From Euonymus europaeus (lineage: Eukaryota > Streptophyta > Magnoliopsida > Celastrales > Celastraceae), in assembly GCA_963580455.1 (NCBI GenBank), contig OY756968.1, forward strand, positions 19,561,996 to 19,625,995: a stretch of DNA of 64,000 nucleotides, in the 5' to 3' direction. The position numbers and the translations under genes were made by a program. Positions 45,675 to 57,129 of the stretch are shown one piece after another (position 1 is the first letter of the stretch; every line of letters starts with the position of its first letter). The notes beneath the pieces are model-generated. The model had not been told where the DNA came from and searched no databases. It saw only the letters and a list, made by a program, of their open reading frames with translations.

Positions 45675-46887
45675 GGAGAAATTAGGCTTAGGTCTAAATT
45701 CACTGACTTTTAAGAGTAAAAAGACAGTTGAATTTTTTTCTTAGTTAAGGTCCAGTTAATTTTTAAATTTATTGAATTAAAGACAAAACTTGAAATTGCA
45801 GATTTGTCGTCGTTATTACAATCAAATATGATTGAAAATTTATTTTTCTCGCTGCGGATACTTCCAACTTTGGATTGAGGAGAGGCCAATGGCGTTGAAA
45901 TTGTGAGATCGAGATGAATCCAACTCCATTGACCTTGCCAAGATTCGACATTGGAAACTGTCGATTCGAGGCAAAACGTACATAACACTTTTTGCCTCAA
46001 TTCAATCGTTTCTTGTGTCAGATCGAGGTGATATTAGTGACGTTAGATTTGTTAGGCCGAGACAAATCCAACGCCACTAGGCTTGTCGAGATCCGACATT
46101 GAAAACTTCCAAATCAAGGCAAAATAGTTGGCACAAATTAGAACGTGTTTTACCTCGATCTGGTCGTTTTTGGAGATGAATCGAGACGAGACCGGTGACT
46201 TTGAATTCATCTTGGTCGGGCGATTCCAACGTCACTAGTCTCGCCTCAATCTGTCATCGGAAAGTGATTATTTGGTCAAAAAACATTTTCGAATGTTATA
46301 CAGAGAAAAAATATTTTCTATAGAGAAAAATAGCACTGTACATTTTATGATGATATTATTGGTCCATTATCTAGGTCTTGCTTTAAGTGCTTCAAATGGT
46401 AATAATTTGTTGGATTTAGTGAATCTGAACTTTCTAGTTCATCACTTGGGACATAGGTTTTTAATAGCGAATCCAAATTTTGATCTATTGAATAGAGAAA
46501 AAATAGTTCTACAGAAAAAAGAGTTCTAATCAATTTTGGAAGTTTGAACCCCAATGTTTAGGGTACCCGAGCCTGTTAGGGTTTAGTAGTTAGGACCCTA
46601 GGGTTTAACACTTGTGACATTTAATATTTTAGTAGTGAATCCGTTCCTTGAGCCCGTTAGGATTTAACGAATCCGAACCTTGAGGTTCATCACTTGGGAC
46701 ATAAAGATTTAGTAGTGAATTTGTGCTTTGGGTCTGTCAAATAGAGATAAAAATTACATAGAAAAAAGAATTGTACAGAGAAATAAATGTTATACAGAGA
46801 AATATAGGTTATAAAGAGAACAAGAGTTATGCAGTAGAACGAAAAATGTGATTTCATATTTTTGGTCTGACTTTTATGTCAGAACCT
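45675..46887. mobile_element. Truncated, inverted copy of the 6.9-kb MULE
   Basis: GGAGAAATTAGGCTTAGGTC at 45675 matches the right terminus of the MULE at 6855-9319. From there the sequence is the inverted counterpart of about 9319 down to 8090, with many substitutions and small indels. It includes the hairpin modules near 45880-45960 and 46190-46250. It stops at TTTATGTCAGAACCT (46887), where Copia RT sequence begins. The other terminus is lost. Confidence 0.83.
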
Positions 46888-46889
46888 GT

Positions 46890-47330
46890 GCCAACAAGAA
46901 CCTTGAGGAAACTAATGTCTTGATAAAAACCTTGAGGAAATCTACTTTAGACATTCTAAAGCCTTCTCAAAGAGTGAAAAAGAATCATCCTCAAGATCTT
47001 GTCCTTGGCGAAGTCACAGACCATGAAATCACGACAATAAATTAGAAATGAGCCTAATCATTTATGTCATGTGTCACAATTTGAATCCAAAAATGTGAAA
47101 GATGCAGTGACTGATGAATCTTGGATTAATGCCATGCGTGAGGAATTGAATAAATTTTTTTGAAACAATGTTTTGAAACTTGTCCTGAGGCCAAAAAAAA
47201 ATGTAAACATCATTAATATAAAATGGATTTATAAAATAAATCATACGAGAATTACATTATTACTAGGAACAAATTAGGGTTGGTTTCTTAAGGATATACA
47301 CTAGTTGAAGGATACATGCCTCCTTGGGCT
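46890..47330 (+). pseudogene. Copia reverse transcriptase N-terminal fragment
   Basis: The + strand reads QRVKKNHPQDLVLGEVTDHE, then across frames CHVSQFESKNVKDAVTDESW, then AMREELN. WIYKINHTRI, ITRNK and YTLVEGYMPPW follow. This is the start of a plant Copia RT domain. Several stops are present. It directly abuts the broken MULE end. Confidence 0.75.
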
Positions 47331-48224
47331 TTTTAGTTGCTCCATCCTTGAGTTTAGCCCCTGTGACATGAGTAAGTTTTCACAAGGGTTATGGAGAATC
47401 AAGCCACACACATTAAACATTCACTATGTAAAAATGACCCTACAACATCAACTTATAACTAGAGTCTATTACATATAATTAGTGAGGTGCCACCGACTGA
47501 TGTTGTGTATATATACTTTTTAATGTCGCAGTAGATATCAACTTCATATGAGTAGTATTAGTTATCGTTATATGTATTTTATTATATCAACCGAGTCATT
47601 ATTTGGTTGTTGTTATATGTATTGATTGTTTTCGTTTAAAGTTGTTTTTTCTTTGGACGTCAAGGTATATGATGTAGGAGACGTTAATCATATTAACTTC
47701 AAATGAGTAATACTCTGCTGTTCGTTATTTGTGTTGTATTACCTCATGAATGTTTTTTTGCATGTGACATTATTTGTTGCATTACAAATTTGTTAGGGCA
47801 AATAAACCAAAGCCATTTATTATTTTTTAATTTATAAATCATGTTGTTCGTTATCTGTGTAGTTAAAAAAATAGTAGCAGCAAATCTAAAGCCCAAATTT
47901 TAGAAATTTCAACTGCATTGCAATTATCAACAATGTACACTAATATACCTCTATTCATCATACAAAAGAAACTTAAGTTCATCTTCATTCATCAGTTTGA
48001 ATGACCCTTAGAAAACTAGCTAATACATAAAAACTACATACCAATGTACTTATCAATTAATTAGATATTCATTCCCAACAACTACTTGTCATTTCTGTGT
48101 ACAAAAGATAAGTAACTTAATGTTCAAAAAATCTGAGGCAAGAGATGGTGAGATATCATGGAAGACGGTGTGCCTCATGATCTGCCTCATCTGAATTTCT
48201 AATAAAAAATAAGGAATTACTATC
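47331..48224. other. No gene seen
   Basis: AT-rich. 47395-47530 has features seen in LTRs (GTATATATACTTTT), without definable ends. Confidence 0.35.
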
Positions 48225-48500
48225 GCTTAGCGCTAACTTGTGCTAAGGAAGGTCCATTGTAAATTCCCCATTTCTATAGTCTATGACGAAGCTAGGAGCA
48301 GAAGGAGGGACTTGAACCCTCAACCTCAGCCTTGGCAAGGCTATGCTCTACCATTAAACTATTTCCGTCAACTACGGTAATGGCGAAGCACTACTGAGCA
48401 ATTCATGTATCACTTGATATGAATGACTTTTGTTTTTCCACGGGACCATGCTCTTGATCTTCGATCGAGCTACAAGCACAACTAGGTAGACGGTAGGAGT
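48225..48500 (-). other. Mitochondrial DNA insertion (NUMT), approximate borders
   Basis: The sequence around the tRNA-Gly remnant differs in character from the AT-rich flanks. It contains blocks such as GCGCTAACTTGTGCTAAGG and CCACGGGACCATGCTCTTG that look organellar. The extent is inferred from composition and needs alignment to a plant mitochondrial genome. Confidence 0.55.
48295..48368 (-). pseudogene. trnG: Decayed mitochondrial-type tRNA-Gly (GCC)
   Basis: The - strand 74-nt segment has D arm TTTAATGGTAGAGCA, anticodon arm AGCCTTGCCAAGGCT with anticodon GCC, and T arm GAGGGTTCAAGTCCCTC. The pattern matches the native plant mitochondrial trnG(GCC) rather than the plastid gene, as I recall them. 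The acceptor stem is damaged: the first base is A opposite C, and there is a G-T pair, so it is unlikely to be processed. Confidence 0.8.
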
Positions 48501-48922
48501 GAAAGGAAGAATATGTGGGGAGTCATTTATTTTTATAATTATTTAATTTTTTTTAGTCACATCATTGTTTTACTTGAGCAAGCAGTAGAAAACCTGTCCG
48601 ATGATCACTTTTGGAATAAAAATAAAATCACGGTTGTCAAGTTGGATAAGTTTGAACCTCAGTACTCAAGTAGAATATAAGAAAGAATCATAAATAGTAA
48701 CTTCATTTTCAAATTGCTGCTTGTTATGTTTATTTTTTGTTTTCTACGATCAAAATCATGTTGTTATCGTTAATCACTGCTCGAAGATGCTTCCTAATCT
48801 CGCCCGAAAATGTTTAGAGAACAGTCGATTTAGGTGGTATGGTTTGTATGAAATGAGGTGTACCAAGTCAATTTTTATTATTTTCAAGATTTAAGTAAAT
48901 CATATCATATAGGTTAAATATG
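48501..48922. other. No gene seen
   Basis: AT-rich spacer between the mitochondrial insertion and the MULE. Confidence 0.4.
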
Positions 48923-48932
48923 AAAGTCAAAT
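48923..48932. repeat. 10-bp target duplication of the MuDR-type MULE, left copy
   Basis: AAAGTCAAAT, repeated exactly at 55127-55136. Nine to eleven bp is the Mutator range. Confidence 0.9.
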
Positions 48933-49120
48933 GGGTTAATACAACTGGTGGTCACTGAAAGATAAGTCTTGTTTCATTTTGGTCACTGGAAGTCAAAAAG
49001 TGTCAAGTTCGGAATTCAAAGTGTAAAAATGTTTCAGAATGACCACTCGATCAATTTTTGGTCAATTTGGGTAGAAGAGATGCTGACATGGCATCACCTC
49101 CGTTAAACCATTGTTACACA
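48933..49120. repeat. Left TIR of the MULE
   Basis: Inverted partner of 54960-55126. Shared blocks include GGTCACTGAAAGATA, AAAAATGTTTCAGAATGA and GGTCAATTTGGGTAG. Divergence grows inward. Confidence 0.88.
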
Positions 49121-50079
49121 GTGGCCTGCTGTGCTTACGTGTCATTTTAAAAAAATTAAAAAATTAATCTAGGTGTTGGCAAATGGCATCATGACACCTG
49201 TTGTTATCGTTACATGCATGGTAATATGTTCCACGCATTACAAATTGGTCATTAAAAGAAAGAAATTGTTCCAACATGGTCCCTAAAGCAGTTAAACACA
49301 GTTTTGCATTCAATACATATTAATAGTCCAAAATGGTGTCCTACACACTGGATAAAATACCATCTAGGTTGGTTTAACACTGCACAGTAGCAACAAAATG
49401 GTACTAAAACACATAACTCATTGTCTTCAAAATTCCAAGCATCGACTTAGTGTAGTATTTGGTCTACGCATTAGGGATGGAGTTGCTTGTCGATGCTTGA
49501 GTTGCATTCAACATGTTAGTGTACCTGGCAACAGAAGTTGCCCCCTAAATAGTTGAAGTTGTTGCAGACACTCTCCTCATGCTCCTCGATGCAGGCCAAG
49601 TCGTCTCTATAGGCACCCTTGGTGGATCAATAATGGTTCCCCACAAAGACTTCCCATGTGTAAGTTATGCTCTCCTAACTAGCATCTTTGTGGTTGTCGT
49701 ACCACCTGTTGATGGACCTCCAGCAGCAACCCCAGCATCTTTGTGGTTTTCGTAGCATCTTTGTGGTTGTCTCCTAACTAGCATCTTTGTTGGTAGTAAC
49801 ACCTCTACCAGCAGTAACATCTCTACTAGCAGTAACAGAACCCCTACCAGAGCCTCCCTTAGAACCCTACCAACATTAACACCTCTTCCAGTAAAAGGAC
49901 CTACATCAGAAACCCTACCAGAACATCTGCCATAAGCCCTACCAGAAGCACGCACCCCACCTCTCCCACCTCTTCGAGAGGTCTCTGCATGATCTTCTCC
50001 AAGTGGCTGACATTACAATTACCCAATATATCAATTCGGGCAAATTATGACAGAGTACATCTACATCATCATATAATGC

Positions 50080-51366
50080 ACTTACCTAGTTCATTGGTTG
50101 ATTCTTGCATCCCCTTTTGTTGTGGCCTTCAGCCCCACATTTGGTGCACTTTATTTGGGGATATCTTCTTTTCAGTCTACTTGTGCTATTTGGTTCATCA
50201 TGTTCTCTCCTCCTCTTGGTCTTTGGTCTACCAGCAGTTATCACCTGAATTGGTGGAGGAATTATCTTGTCACTCCCCATGGATAACCAGAGATTTTCTC
50301 CATTAATTGGCTTAACATTATGCTTGTAGCACCTCATGTAAGTTGCTCTGGTATAAGCTTCATCAACATAGGCAATTGGATCTTTGTGAAGCCACCCAAT
50401 TGCAGCCACACCATGTACGCATGGGATCCCAGAAAAGTCCCAAGTCCTACAAGTGCACGTGCGTTTAGCAGATGGATCTATGTCATCCAAGTACTTCCAT
50501 GCCTCTTAGTCAATGTCCTTAATCTTCTGCAAGAAAGCATTGAACTCCTGCATAGTGGTTGACTTAGCAGAGTCATATACTAGTCTCATGAATTGTTTAC
50601 CTGGCCATTTTGTTACTGAAATTGACATAAATATGTCGCACACAAAACTTGTCCTCTATGGCCTGTTGGCTTTCTATGGGCAGTTGTTCAATTGCTTGCA
50701 TCAACCCTTTCTGCTTGTGAGAAATGAAGCACCACTTTCTAAAATTAAAGTCGCCAATGTCATTTAACAATTGTCTAAGAAACCAGAGCCAAGAATCTCC
50801 ATTCTCCTTCTCTACCACTGCCCATGCTATATGATATATCCCATTGTCACTATCTTGAGAAACTGCAGTAAGTAGTTGGCCACCATAAAGTGTTTTAAGA
50901 AAACACCCATCTAAACCTATCAAGGGTCTGCAACCTGCAAAAAAACATCTCTCAGAGGAGCCAAACATATATAAATCGTCTTGAAAACTGCAGGATCTTT
51001 TGGCCTATCCCTATCTACAAGAATACTGCAGCTGCTCCCTATGTTTGTCCTCAAGACCTCTGCCATGTAGCTCCTCAACTTACTATACTACTTCTGATGT
51101 TTCCCGTCAATAATCTCTAAGGCCCTCTTCTTAGTTCTGTATGCATGAGTCCTTGATATTTCTAGCTGCAGATTATCCTTCACATGGTTCACTAATTCTT
51201 TTGCAGTGATCCATGGTTGTGCTCTTATTTTGTCAACTAACTTAGTTGACAATCACGAACTACTGACTTGTTTGTTGTCAACCCTTCTACCGCATTCATG
51301 CTTGTTGACACAAGTCTTTAGCTAATATGCGGCCTGACCAGTTATTTTTGAGCACCACATTATCCA
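50080..51366 (-). pseudogene. MULE transposase: catalytic domain, SWIM zinc finger, CCHC knuckle
   Basis: From high to low coordinates on the - strand: TCVNKHECGRRVDNKQVSSS and WITAKELVNHVKDNLQLEIS (MuDR-proximal), then a frameshift, then the MULE domain with CRPLIGLDGCFLKTLYGGQL, SWLWFLRQLL and an altered SHKQKGLM where SDRQKGL is usual, so the second catalytic Asp is missing. The SWIM finger follows (TCTCRTWDFSGIPCVHGVAA), then a CCHC knuckle (CTKCGAEGHNKRGC). A Gly/Arg-rich tail (49665-49955) may be an extension of the protein. Stops near 50500 and 51060 break it. DDE transposases of this family cut the element ends. Confidence 0.88.
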
Positions 51367-51370
51367 TGGG
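51366..51370. repeat. Solo LTR target duplication, left copy (ATGGG)
   Basis: ATGGG is repeated at 53629-53633 immediately after the LTR. Confidence 0.92.
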
Positions 51371-53628
51371 TGTGATATCCTGACCCTGGAATAACATAAA
51401 TGATGAATATGAGAGTGACACGTGTACAATAAAGTACTAAAAAAGCTCGATAAATAAGTCCGGACTAGATTAATTAAATTGTGAGTAGTAAAAGGAAAAA
51501 AAGAAGATAATGAATAGATAAACCTCAACTTTTAAATTAGTGTTGGAGGGGTATATTTGTAAATAATTAGTTCATGAGGGCTAAGATGTAAAAATGGGAG
51601 GAAATAAAGAAAACTTGCAGGATAAGCTTTAATAATATTAGCCATTTTTTTTAAAGTCTGGGAGGAAGGGAGATAGAAGGTAGTAGAAGAAACGAGACAC
51701 ATAGAGAGAGAGAGAGAAGGGGTGAGTGTGAACTTGGAGTGCCAACCTTGTTTCCAGGAGAAGGGGGAACAACTGTACGACATATCTTCTTGGTGGTAGC
51801 TGGTCTTTTATCAGGTAGGAAATACTATCAACTTCAAGTAATCTAGGTCTTGCTACGTTGGGGGGAGTGCTAACGCTATTGAAGTTTGGTCAGTTTTGCA
51901 TGGGTTTATAGGTTAATCTGTGAGTGCATATTTTAATTGGTCACTTGGTGCACTATCTCAAGGAGTGGCTATGCCCTGTAGTTCCTTCGTTGGATTGAAA
52001 CCAGTAAAGTGGTCATAGCTTATTAACTATATAATAATACTTGTGGGGGGGAGGGGGGTGGTCATGAGCTGTGCTACAAATTATCCTGGGTTCGTTGTAA
52101 GTGCACGTGAATTTCAGTTATGTAATTGCTATTGAGATAGAGCTAAAGAAACCCATCCATGCTTACAATTAAACTGATTGTATCTTGTGGTTGTATGTTC
52201 AATATATATTGTTGGAATTTGAGAGTTATGAACTGTGTTGTTATGGTGAGTTTAAATTGATGGTTGTGGCTGAGAAAAATAATGATGTTTTTTTTTGTTA
52301 AATAGGTAGAAAATATCTAGTTTTTGTGATGACTTGATACTGAATGTTAAATGGGAACCATGCGTTTTATATTGATGATGTTGGTTGATTTGATGTGAAA
52401 GGGATTCCAAGCTTGTATACATTGGTGATGTTGGTATATGGATTTTGCTCTGATTTACTAGTGCCGTGCATAAACAATAAGAATGCGTTATTCATTGATT
52501 ATAGCTCTGCATGGTACAATTTGATGGAATCATTTGTTTAATAGATTATCAGTGATGCTGAAGTGGATGGCATTGTTTTGATTGGCTGATTTCAACGTGC
52601 ACTTCATGGGAATATATATATTGTCATGCATGTGGTGGGATTAAGTGACATCATTATGTCGTTGTCTTACTTGATGTCATGATTTTATGAATCATGAGTT
52701 GCGCTGTACTCTCTTGATTAATTAGAGATAGCAGGGGAGAAGGCTGTGTTGTGGTGAGTAATAAATAAGGGACCCTGTATGTACAGTGGGAAATAATGCG
52801 AGTACGGATTCGCTATGCGGCCACATAGCGAAGGGTAGTAAGCCCGGGTTGAAGAAAGTGCCAATCTTCCTTACTCGTAGAGAGACCCCGACGATGAGGT
52901 CGGAAAGGTCAAAAAGTGACTCCGACGATGAGGTCGGAAGGTGAAAGGGGGTAGATCCGACGATGAGGTCGGTTTGAGATGGTTGTGGGGTGGCGGAACT
53001 AGAACAAAAATTTAGTTTTTTTTGAAAAGTGAACTTTGTTTATTATGGTTATTATTGTGGTGTCGTAAATATTATAGTACATTACATTCGTCTGATTATC
53101 GAAAGTTGTGGTATTTCCTACTGAGCTTCGGCTCACTCCGTGGTTGTTATTTTTTTTCACAGGTGAGCCCAGTAGAGTTGATCGAGCTGGAGATGGGGAC
53201 CGGGCAGCTAGATAGGATGCACATACCGCTGAAAGGGGGAGATTTCATTTTGGCTTTAAGGTCTATATATGTATATATTTAATTACTCGAAAAACGCATG
53301 GTAGGTTTATATTAGAATGTTGGAGATTGAGAGCTGAGCTCTCCTTTGTTAATGTATGGAACTATATATGTGCATAAAAAATATATAGACCGTAGCCTAA
53401 TCTTATATATACATATATATTAATCGTCGTGTATGTAGTGTATATTTTTGGTGGTTGTAATGACGTAAATTAATCATGTAATCGACTTACGTGAATGAGA
53501 GTGTGTAGTTATATATATATACATATATGTGTAGTTTAAACGAAAAAAATGATGGCGGAAGATTGTTAATTAGTTAAAATAGTTTATGATCCTATTCCAC
53601 GTCACGTTCCTGGGGTCGGGGCGTGACA
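51371..53628 (+). mobile_element. Solo Gypsy-type LTR, 2258 bp
   Basis: Starts TGTGATATCCTGACCCTGG and ends GGGGTCGGGGCGTGACA, with TG...CA ends and a perfect 5-bp duplication. There is no internal region, so the element was lost by recombination between its LTRs. It sits inside the MuDR-domain codons of the surrounding MULE transposase, so it inserted after that MULE. The orientation is inferred from the end sequences typical of large chromovirus-type LTRs. Confidence 0.93.
52888..52972 (+). repeat. Three copies of CCGACGATGAGGTCGG at 34-35-bp spacing
   Basis: Identical 16-bp motifs start at 52888, 52922 and 52957. Each is an imperfect palindrome (CCGAC...GTCGG), able to form a short hairpin or bind a dimeric protein. 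Confidence 0.93.
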
Positions 53629-53633
53629 ATGGG
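53629..53633. repeat. Solo LTR target duplication, right copy (ATGGG)
   Basis: Exact repeat of 51366-51370. Confidence 0.92.
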
Positions 53634-54508
53634 CATCCAAGATCACACTTCACTTGGCAACGTAGCTTGTCATTCCTAACAAACTGTAGTTGATAACCAC
53701 CCTCAATAGCATAACTCCTAACAACATCCTTGAACTTTTTGAGTGTAGAAAATTCCACTCCAAGTGCAAAGGCAAACTCTTCTCCACCAGCATTGGGATA
53801 ATACTGAGGATTCTCACCTGCAAGCGCTCTGACCTCATCATCACTATCAGCCTCAAACAACAACACGTCTTCATTCTCATAAAAGTGGAGTGAAGAGTCA
53901 TCACTACTATAATCATCACCATGTACAACATCCTATTCAACACTCTATCTAGCACTCTATTCCTGCAATCCAACATTCTCCTACTACAATCCAGCATTCT
54001 CTTGCTCCAATCCAACATTCCAATCATCCAGTCCACCATCCTCATCCTCCTCCTCGTAACTCTCATCATTCTCTTCATAACTTAAATCATCCTGCTCAGC
54101 ACACTGTCTAGCATTCTCTTCCTGCAATCCAACATTCTGTTGCTCCAATCTAGCATTCCCATCATCCAGTCCAGCATCCTCAATGCCCACACTAACAACA
54201 TTACTTTCCAAAATAGAAGCCTGAATGTCTTCACCAACCTAAGCATTTAATACTACAGAACCCTCGACATGTACACTCTATGTCCTAGAAGAATCACCAA
54301 CCTGAGCATTCTCTAGTACAGAACCCTCACCATGTACACTACGTACACCTTGACCCCCTTGGGTTGCTTCAAGGTTTGTCATGAAAGAGGCCAGAACCTT
54401 ATCGTCATCATCATCAAGGTGGACGATCCCACTAAAACCATTATTTTGCCCAACCTTCCTGAGTTTGTTGCGAGACCTAATAAGCATTGTTCTTGGAGCA
54501 TTTGTCAT
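53634..54508 (-). pseudogene. MULE transposase N-terminus and MuDR domain
   Basis: On the - strand the first ORF begins MTNAPRTMLIRSRNKLRKVG at 54508 and ends in a stop at 54278. Next is an acidic, repeat-rich stretch with GLDDGNARLEQQNVGLQEEN. The MuDR domain appears at 53866-53634 with GGEEFAFALGVEFSTLKKFK, DVVRSYAIEGGYQLQFVRND and KLRCQVKCDLGCP. The solo LTR interrupts the domain just after this last motif. At least three in-frame stops lie upstream. Confidence 0.85.
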
Positions 54509-54959
54509 TGGACCTAGTAATTAAATGAACACAAACGATCAACTCCCTAACAAAAATTTCAATTATCAGAACTGAACTGCGTCTTTAGGGTTTTGGGTGT
54601 CACTAAACACACATTGAAATACAAAATTGAACCTAACAGGCACAAAAAACATCCAAGAAAAGCATTCACGACCCATGAATCCACCAGATAACCCCAACAA
54701 TGCAACATAGTGTAACATGGAACCCAGACCCGACAAAAATACCTTACGAACCTCTGTAAACAACAACAACATAAAACGATGAACGAAACTTACCAGCTAT
54801 ATGTCTTCTTTGATAATTCTCCCCACCTCAAGACGAAATCACAGAGTGCATTATGGAAGGAAGTTGAGAGAGTTTTGGTGTTAGGGTTCTTGTTTTGCGC
54901 ACGCAAATAACACGATGGTGAAAACATAACCCACCAAAAGACTCCGTCTTCACATCATC

Positions 54960-55126
54960 TTGTTTAATAGAGGTGATGTCATGCCACCATCTCTCCTACC
55001 CAAATTGACCGAGTAATCATTCTGAAACATTTTTACACTTTACATTCTCAACTTGACACATTTTGACTTTTAATGACTAAAATAAAACACGACCTATCTT
55101 TCAGTGACCAACAATTGTATTAACCC
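54960..55126. repeat. Right TIR of the MULE
   Basis: Inverted partner of 48933-49120. It ends TGTATTAACCC and is followed by the AAAGTCAAAT duplication. Confidence 0.88.
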
Positions 55127-55136
55127 AAAGTCAAAT
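55127..55136. repeat. 10-bp target duplication of the MULE, right copy
   Basis: Exact repeat of 48923-48932. Confidence 0.9.
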
Positions 55137-55329
55137 TTCAAATTTGATGTCAAACAATTTGATTTTGCCGAATGAATGGGCCAATGTAGATTATGGATCA
55201 TTATGTACACTATTTATATGTACATTTAGCATTACCGATTTTAAATTGCAAGTCCGCAGATCAGTACATTAACATTTATTAAAGGTAAATAGACCCAAAC
55301 TTGGTCTGGGTCCTTTCAGCCACAACCAC

Positions 55330-55527
55330 CATAAGAGCATATGAAAAATATTCATCTCTTAAGGAGGCCAAAGAGCACCTCTGTCGTTCCAAGTACATAA
55401 CAATGTAAAGCCTGACTCTGTGCAAGTGAACCTACGCCACATCCATCTGTAGCCTCCAGGATTTGAACTTGGCACACCCATTTGAAGCAAAACTTGGAAA
55501 CGCCACCAAGTTACCCTCTCTAGCCCA
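55330..55527 (-). mobile_element. tRNA-derived SINE, candidate
   Basis: On the - strand TAACTTGGTGG (A-box-like, 55503-55513) is followed by AGTTCAAATCC (B-box, 55459-55469) at normal pol III spacing. The body continues through CACTTGCACAGAGTCAGGC, a pattern I know from plant SINEs. It lies in the 3' flank of the DWF5 gene. Ends and target duplication were not confirmed. Confidence 0.6.
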
Positions 55528-55734
55528 AAGAAATTCAAGACCCAGTATCATAGATAATACAGAAAAGCTGACAATATTGTTTCAACTTACAAGACCTTAG
55601 AGGTGCCTCACAAGTGCTAGCTATAAATAGCTTTAAGGGAACTTATTTTCCAGAGTATACTCATGTCACCCATAAAGTACATGAAATGAGAGCAAATTCA
55701 AGGGTTAATCACAGCTTCATCAATATAGCGTATT

Positions 55735-56940
55735 TTAGTAGATTCCAGGGATTATGCGATAGGGAACCTTCTCGCAGTATAGTTTCCAGAATTTCCCATA
55801 CCTACAAGAAGTTTTTAGATCGAAGAGAAGAAAATCTTTCAGCCTTTTATTACATGCTCGAGGGAAAATGAAATGGGCTATCAAATGGCCTTTAATTCTA
55901 GGATGATTAAGTCATAAGCACTTACTTGGATCGACATCGGTCGTCGTCCCTTTTGGAACGGTCAAAAAGGAGTATGGTAAGAAATATCACATAGAAGTAC
56001 GGTATGAACTGGAGAACCATTCAAAAAACAAGTGAGATCGCGCCAGACACTCGTTAACTCTTTCTATGAGGTAAAAAATTACATCTGAAAAGACTTACAT
56101 GATTAAAAAGGGCCGGGACAGTCCAGAAAAAAGCAGCCAATATTTCAGGTACATAATGAAAATGACGAGATAAACCCCACCTGCAAAATCCCCAATAGTA
56201 TAATTAATTTTTAATCCCCAGTGAAATATACGTGTTGATAAATGCTCCCACAGAATGTACTTAAAAGTATAGCTTTAATGGTTTTTCACTCCAAACAATT
56301 ATTAAGACCAACATGGCAGTGATCTCAACCCTTATCACTAGAGTATAAACAAAAGCCAAAGTACGAAAAAATAACAGGGTAGAACAAAAAAAAAAAAATC
56401 AGCAACCTGTCGATATTAAACTCACCATCCTGAGGTTAATAGAAGACTTGTTTTCTTTTCGCCAGATGATGTAGTGTATGAGGCCGCTATCTGTGGGAAA
56501 AAAGTGAGACCAGATCATGCCTTCCACAGCAGAGAAATATGGAGCATCAATGACCGTAAAAAGAAAAAATATATATTTATAAGTTTTCTTTAGTGGAGAT
56601 GGACTTTCCGAGACATGGCAGTAATTTGGAACCACCCTTGAACATCCCAGATAAAGGCAACCACCAACAAATTACCAGTAACTATCAAGAATGGAATTGA
56701 ACCAAGAGCTTTGAATCCAATAGTTCAATAGCACTCCACTGTGCTTTCTGATGAGCATTTACAAATTGTGAAAGTAAATAGAAGCAAAATTATTAGCCCC
56801 ACTCAATAAATCACCTTTGATGGAGCTTTCCCCCAAACCAGACATTTCCCATTTGTTCGTCGAAATTCTTGCCTCTGCCTATCGCAGTCATAGTTGATGA
56901 ATATACAAAGAATGCCAGCCAATAAAATATAAATTGCAAG
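55735..56940 (-). CDS. DWF5: 7-dehydrocholesterol reductase (delta-7 sterol reductase), last five coding exons
   Basis: Exons 56815-56940, 56426-56490, 56099-56180, 55926-56008 and 55735-55801 (- strand) join in phase to 140 codons plus TAA; all introns are GT/AG. The protein reads LAIYILLAGILCIFINYDCD, then RQRQEFRRTNGKCLVWGKAP, the substrate/NADPH region TSLLLTSGW and WGLSRHFHYVPEILAAFFW, then FDRSKRDDDRCRSKYGKFW, ending PYRIIPGIY. These are hallmark blocks of the C-terminus of plant DWF5, an ER membrane enzyme reducing the C7-C8 bond late in brassinosteroid/sterol synthesis. The first two-thirds of the gene is not in the window: a Gypsy element begins 190 bp upstream, in intron sequence. 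No stop or splice defect is seen here. Confidence 0.93.
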
Positions 56941-57129
56941 CTGAAAAATTAAAAGGAGATGGTTATTATACTAAAGAATACCTTAAAAATAACACCAAAA
57001 ATAAATAAAAATGAAGAAATTTATGATTGCAAATAATCAATCAGTTCTGCTCATCAATATAATTCCTGATATCAGCCAATACCTAATACTTAAAATAGGT
57101 TAGTAGATAACTTTAATTATCTATTTTTT
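56941..57129 (-). other. Start of the interrupted DWF5 intron
   Basis: AT-rich sequence directly upstream of a consensus acceptor (TTTTTCAG) and reaching the Gypsy 5' LTR at 57130. No coding is seen. It therefore looks like intron sequence into which the Gypsy element inserted. Confidence 0.6.

Larger units (their letters stand above)
48933..55126 (-). mobile_element. MuDR-type MULE with long TIRs, transposase decayed
   Basis: The element starts GGGTTAATACAACTGGTGGTC and, read inward from the right, GGGTTAATACAATTGTTGGTC, so both ends carry one terminal inverted repeat of about 150-190 bp. A perfect 10-bp duplication flanks it. The transposase reads on the - strand: N-terminal acidic region, MuDR domain, MULE catalytic domain, SWIM finger and CCHC knuckle. 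A 2258-bp solo LTR splits the MuDR domain. Without it the element is about 3.9 kb. In-frame stops show that it is not autonomous now. Confidence 0.93.

Noticed and set aside
48295..48368. A working nuclear or plastid tRNA-Gly
   Set aside because: The acceptor stem is damaged, and the arms resemble the mitochondrial rather than the plastid gene.
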